Assembly (NCBI RefSeq): GCF_024166365.1
Contig: NC_064836.1
Coordinates: forward strand, 5,146,001 to 5,210,000
Direction: 5' to 3'
DNA from: Elephas maximus indicus
Taxonomy: Eukaryota > Chordata > Mammalia > Proboscidea > Elephantidae
Length of the DNA stretch: 64,000 nt
Below, piece by piece: positions 38,501-50,500 of the stretch. Both the position numbers and the translations under genes were made by a program. The stretch's first letter is position 1, and the number at the start of each line of letters is the position of its first letter. Under the pieces are notes generated by a model. The model did not search any database, was not told the DNA's origin, and worked only from the letters and a program-made list of their open reading frames with translations.

Positions 38501-41500
38501 CCACTTGTTCTGTTCAAATGACTGTCACTTGGTCTATGTGCAGGTTCCATATAAGCACAATTAAGTGTTCTGGAAATCCCAGTCCTCACAATGCTATATA
38601 TAATTTGTTATGATCCATAAAGTCAAATGCCTTTGCATAGTCAATAAAACACAGGTAAACATCTTCCTGGTATTCTCTGCTTTCAGCCACGATCTATCTG
38701 ATATTGGCAATGCTATCCCTCATTCCACATCCTCTTCTGAATCTGGCTTGAATTTCTGTCAATGTACAGCTGCAACCTCTTTTCAATTATCTTCAGCAAA
38801 ATTTTACTTACATGTGATATTAATGATGTTTGATAATTTCTGCATTCTGCTAGATCAACTTTGTTTGCATTCTGCTAGATCAACTTTGTTTGCAGTGGGC
38901 ACTTATATGGATCTCTTCCAGTTGGTTGGCCAGGTAGTTGTCTTCCAAATTTCTTGGCATAGACGAGTGAGCACCTCCAGCCTTGCATCTGTTTGTTGAA
39001 AGATCTCAATTGGTATTCCATCAATTACTTAAGCCTCATTTTTTGCCAGTGCCTTCAGTGTAGCTTGGACTTCTTCTTTCAATACCATTGGTTCTTGCGC
39101 GTATGCTAGTTTCTGAGATAGCTAAACATCAACGAATTCTTTTTGATAAGTTACTTTGTGTATTCCTTCCATCTTCTTTTAATGCTTCCTGCATCATTCA
39201 ATATTTTCCCCGTAGAATCCTTCAATATTGCAACTTGAGGCTTGAGTTTTTCATCAGTTCTTTCAGGTGAGAAATGTCGAGTATTCTTCCCTTTTGGCTT
39301 TCTAACTCCAGGCCTTTGTACATTTCATTATAATACTTTACTTTGTCTTCTCCAATCGCCCTTTGAAATTTTCTGTTCAGCTCTTTTACTTCATCATTTC
39401 TTCCATTCACTTCAGCTATCCTATGTTAAAGAGCAAGTTATAGTCTCTTCTGACATTCATTTTGTCTTTTCTTTCTTTACTGTCTTTTTAATGACCTTTT
39501 GATTCTTCAAGTATGATGTCCATGATGTCATACCACAAATTGTCTCATCTTTGGTCAGTAGAGTTCAATGTACCCAATCTATTCTTGAGATAGTCTCTAA
39601 ATTCAGGTAGGGTATACTCTCTAGGTCATACTTTGGCTCTCATGGACTTGTTTTAATTTCTTCAGCTTCAACTTGAACTTGCATATGAGCAATTGATGGG
39701 CATATGTGCCTCATTCTACAGACATGGAAACTGAGGGAATGCAGACTCAGGATTTTCTAACCCCAAAGTCCCTGCTCCTTCTATTAAGCCATCCTACTTT
39801 CCTTAAGCTGCTTCTAGAAAAAGTTAATAAATATCTTTCCTTCCTAAGCTCCTTGAGTGGAAGGATCTTATTTTTTTCCAGTTAATATCTGTACTACCCA
39901 CCATAGTAACTGGCATAAAGTAGCTGCTCAAGAAATGTCTCAAGTTATACTAAACAACAATTTTTTTTGTTAATGAGACAAAACCAAAACATATTACATA
40001 TAGTAAGAGATAATGTGAAAACCAGATAACACTAAATTACCTTTCTATTGTTCTTTGTAGTCAGTAAAGCATTTTCATATTCATCATTTTATTTATAAAG
40101 CCACTGCATCTACTTAATGGGTCCTGTATTAATCCCTACATTTCAACCAGGTAAAACTAAAAAATTATCAAACCTGGATGAATGGACATGGGGAATCCAC
40201 AGTGTAGAGGGAAAGGCGGAGAATGCTGATACATTATGGTGATTGCAACCAATGTCACAAAACAACTTGTGTATAAATTGTTGAATGAGAAACTAATTTG
40301 TGCTGTAAACTTTCACCTAAAACACAATAAAATAATAATAAAAAAACTATCAAGAGAAAATGCTTCTGTTCCTGTCTCTTAGAATTTGTACCCACCTCTG
40401 CTCACACTTGGGACTATTTTTCAGTTTACCTAACAATCCTCTACTCTTTCAAAACCCTCCTGATTCACACTAATCTTTTCAGATGCCCCTTAGTGTATAC
40501 AGTTGAATCTGGTCAATCTATTCCACGGTTCTATAATTTGTGTACTGATTCATTTAGATACATATTCCTTTATTTCCCCTTCATCCTCTTCAAGGCTACC
40601 TGCAAGATGGAATGCAGGTTTTCTCTATCCTTATCAACTTACCAAGTTGAAACTTAACAAATACAAGTTGAAACTTAGCAAAGCTCAAATATTCTCTACA
40701 GAAAGGCATTAAGAAAATGGCTTTGGCTAAGGATTTAAAATGCAAAGACCTGAGTTTATGGCTCCCTGACACCCTTTTAGCTCAGTAATGAAGTCACTCC
40801 TGAGGTTCACCCTTCAGTCAAAGATCAGACAGGCCCATAAAACAAAACGAGATTAAAGGGGCATACCAGCCCAGGGACAAGGACTAGAAGGCAGAAGGGA
40901 ACAAGAAAGCTGGTAATATGGAATCCAAGGTTGAGAAAGGGGAGTGTTGACATGTCGTGGGGTTGTTAACCAATGTCATAAAACAATGTGTGTACTGTTC
41001 AATGAGAAGCTAGTTTGTTCCGTAAACCTTCACCTAAAGTACAATAAAAATAAATAAATAAAATGCAAAGACCTAACAAGAAAGTTGGTTTAGAAAACCT
41101 TTGAGTCAAATCAAATATGCATTTCACTTTGTTGTTACTCTTAGATTTATAAGAAAGTATGTGTGCCAATCCTAGTTTCCTTTATGGCCCCTGTAAACAG
41201 AAAAACAAAACTGACTTTGGGATAACATCCTTATTTACTTCAGCAAATATTTATCAGTACTTCTGTCGTATGCTCAAAGCGCAGAACAAAGTGATAGGGA
41301 TACAGGTATAAAAGCAAGGATGGTATCTCTTTCACTCACAGTAGTTGTCTTACTCACTGCTATATCCCCAATGACAAGTACAATGCCTAGTTCATGGAAG
41401 GAAACTCAAGTAATTTGTTTAATGAATGAAATCGAGGTAAAAACAGTGTTCTCGCTTTGAAAAAATTTACTAACTACAGAAAAGCAGGGTAAATGCTCCG

Positions 41501-44500
41501 TTATAATCATACAATAGAAATCAGGAATCTTGTTTGCAGCAATTTGTGGTGAAAGGAAGAATTTCAGAGTACAGATTTCAGAATATGAGCAGTTCTGGAA
41601 AGATAAGTTTTATGTACAACTATGAAGGTCACTGGTAGTTCAGCAGTTAAGAGCTCAGCTGTGGTTTGAATTCACCAGCTACTCCTTCGAAACCCTACAG
41701 GGCAGTTCTACTTTGTCTTATAGGGCTGTTAGATGTCGGAATCAGCTCAATGGCAATCAGTTTGGTTTTGTTTGGGTTATGAAGGACATAAATTGACTTA
41801 TATATCTGCCACACACCTCTTGATTCATGTAGGACATGATTTCAAGATAAATGATAACAGTGATTAAGCATCTCCTGGAGAACTTAATTTGTCTGAAATT
41901 ATTTGAAAAGATAGTTTTCCAAAGAGAAAAATTCTGAATTTGAAAACATTTTACTGCTTTGCATAAAAGGGTCTGAAACAACATATTTGACTGATTAGAA
42001 AAAGTTTTAAATAGCAAGTGAGGTTTTAAACATGTTTGCTTTATCTTTGTGCTTTTATGGAAGAATATGAGGGCATTAAGGATAAAAAACCTGTTTGGCC
42101 AAAACGATACACTATAACTTCTTTAAGCCTGGAGAAAAACTTCATGTGAAACTTCAGGGAAAAATAAAAAAAACAGATAGGGGTACTTGATTGTGAAACC
42201 TTTTTTAAGAATCTTAATTGAATGCTAGAAACATGGCTCCACCATTGTTTGATTTTTTCACATAGCAGCTGTGTGCTATTTCACTGTGAAAAATTAAAAC
42301 CTCTTCAAAAACTGTACTTAAATCAACCCACCAGTATTAATGGGAGGGAGCAATCCACTCAGGCAGGTTTCCTAGCAAAGTCAAGAAACAAGAGGCAGAG
42401 GCTGATGTTTCCAAGGCAAAATGATAACCTCCTTTTAATGTTGCTTTATAATAAGGCTTCGAATACTTCAAATGGTATTGTAAAGTTAACTCTCTAGATT
42501 AGCATCCCTATTGTAAAATGGAATCTTTCAAAGAGATTGGTTAGACGGAAATGGGGGCTACATATGTATCAAAATTGTAAGCCAAGGAAAGAATGTAAGT
42601 TCTAAACTTATGAAAAACATATTATTCTATTACGTACTCAATCGGGTCAACCCATTTACTGAGGAAATATTTGAAGATGAGTTCTTACAAAATCAAAACT
42701 ACTGTCCTAATTTTTTTTAGAAATATAGGCTATATATGATTCATTGAATTAAAAAAAAAAAAAACTACTAGCCTATTATATTACAGACCCATTATATTAT
42801 AGAAGGTACAGCTCCTCCCTCAAGAAGCTACTGGTCTAGTATTAGAGATAAACACATACACAGAAAAAACAAGTGCCAAAACAGAAGTGCATTTACGGGC
42901 CCTGTGGGAACACAGGGTGATATATAAGTCTTTTCTACTGGGGTTGGGAAAATGTTTTCCGGGGAACTAATGCCTGAACCGGAAACCCTGGAGGCGTACT
43001 GGTTAAGTGCTATGGCTGCTAACCAAAAGGTCGGCAGTTCAAATCCACCAGGTGCTCCTTGGAAACTCTATGGGGCAGTTCTACTCTGACCTACAGGGTG
43101 GTTATGAGTTGAAACTGACTTGATGGCAATGGGTTTAGTTTGGTTTGGGAATGCCTGAGCCAGAGCCCTGGTGACACAGTGGTTAATGTGTCCGGCTGTG
43201 AACCAAAAGGTTGGCAGTTCGAACCCATTAGCTGCTCCATGGGACAAAGATGTGGCAGTCTGCTCCCTTAAAGATTACACTCTGGAAACCCTACGGGCAG
43301 TTCTGCTCTGTCCTATAGGGTCACTATGAGTCAGAATCGACTTGACAGCAGCGAGTTTGGGTTTTTTGGTTTAATGCCTGAACTAAGTCTTATAGAATGA
43401 ACTGGAATTTACAGGTAAATAAAGGTCAACAAATGGACATTGCAAATAGGAGGAATGGCTAGTGCAAGAACAGAGAGGAAGAAGAGAACATCTTGAAGTC
43501 ATGAAATGAGGAGTAGCTCAGAATCTTAAGAGATATGGAAAACTCAGGAGGGGCATGAAACTGGACAGGAGGGGCCAAGTCTTGAAGGGTCTTGGGTACC
43601 TGATTAAAGAGATTTTTCTCTTATTGTATTTATTGTTGTTATTATTTTACTATTAAAAAAAAAAAACCAAAAATCATTGAAGAATTTTAATTACAGAAAG
43701 TCAAGGATCTGTGACTTGAGGGAAGAGATCTTGCATATTCTTTTTCTATTTCAGCCTCAAATATACAATGAGAATTTGAAATACGTTGTTGAATGAGAGA
43801 ATTAAATCTTATAAAATGGCACTTCAATTTGCATGTAGATGTTTTGCTGATAGCTTTGAAAAAAAATTTTTTTAGATTACATAAAGAAGTATCATATCTA
43901 TTTTGTTGTTGTTAGGTGCCATCGAGTCAGTTTCAACTCACAGTGACCCTATGCACAACAGAACAAAACACTGCCCGGTCCTGAGCCATCCTTACAATTG
44001 TTGTTATGCTTGAGCTCACTGCTGCAACCACTGTGTCAATCCACCTCATTGAGGGTCTTCCTCTTTTCCGCTGACCCTGTACTCTGCCAAGCATGATGTC
44101 CTTCTCCAGGGACTGATCCCTCCTGACAACATGTCCAAAGTATGTAAGATGCAATCTCGCCATCCTTGCCTCTAAGGAGCATTCTGGCCGCACTTCTTCC
44201 AAGACAGATTTGTTTGTTCTTTTGGCAGTCCATGGTATATTCAATATTCTTCGCCAATACCACAATTCAAAGGCGCCAACCCTTCTCCAGTCTTCCTTAT
44301 CCATTGTCCAGCTTTCACATGCATATGATGCGATTGAAAATACCATGGCTTGGATCAGGCGCACCTTAGTCTTCAGGCTGACATCTTTGCTCTTCAACGC
44401 TTTGAAGAGGTCTTTTGCAGCAGATTTACCCAATGCAATAAAAAAAAAAAAAAAAAAAATGCATCTCCTGATTTCTTGACTGCTGCTTCCATGGCTGTTG

Positions 44501-47500
44501 ATTGTGGATCCAAGTAAAATGAAATCCTTGGCAACTTTAATCTTTTCTCCATTTATTATGACGTTGCTCACTGGTCCAGTTGTGAGGACTTTTGTTTTCT
44601 TTATGTTGAGGTGCAATCCATACCGAAGGCTATGGTCTTTGATCTTCATTAGTAAGTGCTTCAAGTCCTCTTCGCTTTCAGCAAGTAAGGTTGTGTCATC
44701 TGCATAACACAGATTGTTAATGAGTCTTCCTCCAATCCTGATGCCTTGTTCTTCTTCATATAGTCCAGCTTCTCGGATTATTTGCTCAGCATACAGATTG
44801 AATAGGTATGGTGAAAGAATACAACCCTGACGCACACTTTTCCTGACTTTAAATCAATCAGTATCCCCTTGTTTTGTCTGAACAATCGCCTCTTGATCTA
44901 TGTAAAGGTTCCTCACGAGCACAATTAAGTGTTCTGGAATTCCCATTCTATACAATGATATAATTTTAATAATTTAATCCCCTGGGGTCAATATTAACCC
45001 TGAACTAAAAAATAAGCTTATTTGAAAGAAAATTTAAAAAATATTCTGAATTCATATGTCTATCAGCTAGAAAAATGTATAATTTTATCAGCAGAATTTT
45101 TAAACACCAAAAGAAACGAACTTACAAATTTATATGCCGTCCGTACAGCAGGAGTTGCTTTGGTCATCGCTGTGTTGAACAGGGCACCTCCTTTCTGCAA
45201 AGGAAAAGCAGAAACACAGTTCCAAAACGTTATGATCAAAACAAAGCATTACTAAGGGTATACAAAAAGAGCTCTATTTGCAAGTTAAACAGAGGTCCCA
45301 CAAAATCACTTCCTGTTTAACATCTTTGTGTGTGTGTGTGTGTGTGAGACACAGAGATATATATATGGAGTAATTTCAAACAAAATGAAAACATTACCCT
45401 CTGTTCTTTTAGTTGGTAGACTACATCATTTAAAAAACCATTTCATCTTTGTAGTTTAGCAGGTCTGAACAATATGGCCAGGTATAGGTATATACTTAAA
45501 AGCTTATTAATAAAAGAGAGATACAATTTTTACCGTTTTAATATTAATCAATAATGTCTCTCAATCTGTGGAAGAGAGTTATTACATTAAAAAAAAATCA
45601 TATTAACAAAATCACTTTACCAGAAATGACAAAATTTCCATTAGATCCTACTATGCTACCTAATTTCTTGTTCCGGAATAAAATATAAGATGATGGTGAC
45701 ATCTTGCTTTTCAAAATAAGCCATTTAACTTTGGGAGAAAACAAACTTTCTATTTGAAAATTATCTCTGAATATCAAACTATCAGCATAAAATCAAAATG
45801 TTTAAATGTGAAGACGCAAACATTTCAAGTATTGCAAAAAACAGCGTAAGTATAAAGAGCATACTGTTAATGAACATTTTTCATTTACATTAGAGTGAAA
45901 GAACAAACTTTGAATGCTTATTATTACCTTGACCGTATGCACCCATTGTTGATATGACCTTGGGTTCCCTGCAACACATAAAAATAAGATGCCAGGAATA
46001 TTTTATCAAAAATAAATCCATAAATCAAAATTCATTGAGAACTAGTATTTCCAGCACTTTAATAGACACATTTTATTTATTTGCAATGTTGTGAAAGAAG
46101 CAATGGCATTGTAAGAACTAACAGTTCTAATTCTCAGGAGCACAGTAATTAGCACTTTTAAGAAGAGACAATCACTTTTTCTTTACTCATTTGTGAAGCT
46201 ATTATATTTAAGTATTCTATTTTCTTTCATTTTAATATCAGTTTCAAAGGAAGATAAATAACCTCTCAAAATAAAAAAATTTCTATGCCTTTTAAATTGA
46301 TTTTTTCAATGCTTTATATCTATGTTGTTTTATAAAAGTCTGTCTCATGTAAAATTAGGTGCTTTTTAATGCAATATTTTATTAAAAATAGAGAATCCTG
46401 AAGAAAGCATTGTTGATAACAGGGATCATGCATGAAACTTGTTGGCTTTCTTAACAAACTGCTGAGATTTACATCATTTATATATCGCAATGTAAAAATA
46501 TACCGAATACTTAATGTCATATATCTTCGTTAAAAAAAAGTCATGTAAGTAATAAGTAGATGAAATTTGTGCTAATATAGAAATATGTATGCGTGTGATG
46601 AGTTAGCACTGTTTGATTCAAGGACACAGGGAAATTTTAAAAATAGAATATTCAGAAATGCAAAATACCTTGGGCAAGACACTAAAAGGGACCTACATAA
46701 GTGGAAAAACATACCTTGCTCATGGATAGGAAGACTTAACATAGTAAAAATGTCTATTCTACCAAAAGCCATCTATACATACAATGCACTTCCGATCCAA
46801 ATTCCAATGACATTTTTTAAAGTGATAGAGAAACAAATCACCAACTTCATATGGAAGGGAAAGAAGCCCCGGATAAGTAAAGCATTACTGAAAAAGAAGA
46901 AGAAAGTGGGAAGCCTCACTCTACTTGATTTTAGAACACATTATACAGCCACAGTAGTCAAAACAGCCTGGTACTGGTACAACAACAGGCACATAGACCA
47001 ATGGAACAGAACTGAGAACCCAGATATAAATCCATCCACATATGAGCAGCTGATATTTGACAAAGGCCCAGTGTCAGTTAATTGGGGAAAAGATAGTCTT
47101 TTTAACAAATGGTGCTGGCATTATTGGATGACCATTTGCAAAAAAATGAAACAGGACCCATACCTCACACCATGCACAAAAACTAACTCCAAGTGGATCA
47201 GAGACCTGAACATAAAGACTAAAACGATAAAGATCACGGAAGAAAAAATAGGGACAACCCTAGGAGCCCTAATACAAGGCATAAACAGAATACAAAACAT
47301 TACCAAAAAGGACGAAGAGAAACCAGATTAACTAGGAGCTCCTAAACATCAAACACCTATGCTCATCTAAAGACTTCACCAAAAGAGTAAAAAGACCACC
47401 TACAGATTGGGAAAAAAACTTTCAGCTATGACATCTCTGACCAGCGCCTGATCTCTAAAATCTACATGGTTCTGTTAAAACTCAACCACAAAAAGACAAA

Positions 47501-50500
47501 CAACCCAATCAAAAAGTGGGCAAAGGATATGAACACTCACTTCACTAAAGAAGATATTCAGGTAGCCAACAGATACATGAGAAAATGCTCTTGATCATTA
47601 GCCATTAAAGAGAAATGCAAATTAAAACTATGATGAGAGTCCATCTCACTCCAACAAGGCTGGCATTAATCCAAAAAACACAAAATGATAAATGTTGGAG
47701 GGGCTGCGGAGAGATTGGAACTCTTATACGCTGCTGGTGGGAATGTAAAATAGTACAACCACTTTGGAAATCTATCTGGCGTTTTCTTAAAAAGTTAAAA
47801 ATAGAACTACCATACAACCCAGAAATCCCACTCCTCAGAATATACCCTAGAGAAATAAGAGCCTTTACACGCACAGATATATGTACACCCCTGTTTACTG
47901 CAGCACTGTTTACAATAGCAAAAAGCTGGAAGCAACCAAGGTGTCCATCAACAGATGAATGGTTGAATAAATTATGGTATATTCACACAATGGAATACCA
48001 CGCATCGATAAAGAACAGTGAAGAATCTGTGACACATTCCATAACATGGAGGAACCTGGAAGGCATTATGCTGAGTGAAATTAGTCAGATGCAAAAAGAC
48101 AAATACTGTATAAGACCACTATTATAAGTTCTTGAGAAATAGTATAAACTGAGAAGAACACATTCTTTTGTGGTTAAGAGAGGGGGGAGGGAGGGAGGGT
48201 GGGAGAGGGGTATTTACTGATTAGTTAGTAGATAAGAACTACTTTAGGTGAAGGAAAGGACAATACTCAATACAGGGAAGGTCAGCTCAACTGGACTGGA
48301 CCAAAAGCAAAGAAGTTTCCGGGATAAACTGAATGCTTCGAAGGTCAGCAGAGCAAGGGCGGGGGATTGGGGACTATGGCTTAAGAGGACTTCTAAGTCA
48401 ATTGGCATAATAAACTCTATTATGAAAACATTCTGCATCCCACTTTGAACTGTGGCGTCTGCGGTCTTAAATGCTAACAAGCAGCCGTCTAAGACGCATC
48501 GATTGGTCTCAACCCACATGGATCAAAGGAGAATGAAGAGCACCAGGGTCACACGATAACTATGAGCCCAAGAGACAGAAAGGGCCACATGAACTAGAGA
48601 CTTACATCATCCTGAGACCAGAAGAACTAAATGGTGCCCAGCCACAACCAATGACTGCCCTGACAGGGAGCACAACAGAGAACCCCTGAGGGAGCAGAGG
48701 AACAGTGGGATGCAGACCCCAAATTCTCATAAAAAGACCAGACTTAATGGTCTGACTGAGACTAGAGGAATCCCGGCGGTCACGGTCCCCAAACCTTCTG
48801 TTGGCCCAGGACAGGAACCATTCCCGAAGACAACTCATCAGACATGGAAGGGACCGGACAATGGGTTGGAGAGAGATGCTGATGAAGTGTGAGCTACTTG
48901 TATCAGGTCGACACTTGAGACTGTATTGGCATCTCCTGTCTAGAGGGGAGATGGGAGGGTAGACAGGGTTAGAAACTGGCAAAACAGTCATGAAAGGAGA
49001 AACTGGAAGGGCTGACTCATTAGGGGGAGAGTAAGTGGGAGTATGTAGTAAGGTGTATATTAGCTTATATGTGACAGACTGACTTGATTTGTAAACTTTC
49101 ACTTAAAGCACAATAAAAATTATTAAAAAAAAAATACCTTGGGGACGAAAAAAGTTATTCGTCTTCGTTAAATTACAACAAATTAATAGCTAATTTAATT
49201 TTAATGCCTTTAAACTTCAGTTAGAGTAATGAAACTATTCTCTAGTTAAAAATCTATAAGCTTGAAAGATATCATCCAGGGAAATATGAAAAGAACACAG
49301 TTCTTAGCATACAAAGCATCACAGTTATTACACAGCTCATATGCTGACAAAACCAGGTCTAATAAAATTGGCAGTCAACATATTCAGTTCCAAATATGAT
49401 AAATAATCTAGTCACTAAGGTGGTATTAGAGGACAAAAAAGTCTAAAGTAATGTTTTATATCAACTGATTCAGTTAGATTTCAACTAACTTCTTGCTTGC
49501 TTAAATACACTTCAAATCACAAGTCCAAAAATCACAATAAGAAACAGAGGCCCAGAGGGTACTCAGAGACTATCCAGTAAGCACAAACAGATTGTGTTCT
49601 CCAAACTGTGGTTGTTGCTTTTATAAAATGCATCACCTTGCTGTTGTTACAAAACAGAGGCAGAATGTTTGAAGCCCCCAAGTTTCTTTCCAGCTATTAT
49701 CTCTGCACCCCAATACTCAACATCACTACAGGTACTCCCCAACTTTCAACAGGGTTCCGTTGTGACGACTACGCCCTCATAAGTTGGTTCTGATGTAAGT
49801 CAAATAACTCATTTTTGTTTTTAGTTTTCATTATTATTGCCTTTTATTATCAGTAATAATAATCTGATTTTTATTTGTCCTTGGGGTTTGGAAGCATTAC
49901 ATCTGAGAATGTTATCATAAGCAAATTACATGCTGCAACATTGTATATAATGTTAAAATGTACAAAAGAAAAAAGATGGTAATAAATGTGGTTCATTGTA
50001 ACTCGAATACATCGTAAGTCGGGGAGTACCTTTACTGTGCTTAAAATCTTTCCCTAATTTAAAAAAAAAAAATCCAGAAGCAATCCATTCTGAAAAGTGT
50101 CTCTTACTACTTAGCATCTTTTCTAGGGAAGGAAATAATGGAGAAAAAAATAATGCTTTTTCTAATCTTGTGAAATAACTGTAGCAAAATATACTAATTA
50201 AAATAACTTTCGTTAAAAATAAGTTGCACAACTTAAAATACCTGAGTCTTAGACGGTATTTGGACTGATCCAATTTTTTTAAAATTTTATTCCCTTTGTA
50301 AAACGATGAAAAATTCCAAGTTATTCTATCATCTTATTTCTCTACGCAACTTTATTAACAAAAATAATAAACTACATGTCTTCACCCAGACTGTTCACAT
50401 ATTTTCACTTTCTTATTTAAAATTCTCATTGGTTCATATATTTTTACTTTCCTATTAACAAATGGTTGAATGTAAATCACATGTTTAAGATTTGATTATT

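Larger units (their letters stand above)
36682..45125 (-). other. DENND1B intron (8.4 kb)
   Basis: Contains the candidate cassette exon, two RTE fragments, four SINEs and two L1 3' ends (listed separately). Non-repeat stretches longer than 300 bp: 37141-37475, 40350-40735 and 41785-42800. Nothing gene-like is visible in them, although 42222-42497 has a 91-aa chance ORF. Confidence 0.8.

Noticed and set aside
38610-38999. 129-aa plus-strand ORF
   Set aside because: It is antisense to RTE reverse transcriptase sequence (37656-39695). No family similarity in its own frame.
46585-48127. Plus-strand ORFs of 248 and 170 aa as host genes
   Set aside because: They are L1 ORF2 C-terminal pieces in broken frames within a TSD-flanked element. 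The first 25 or so residues of the 248-aa ORF are host flank.
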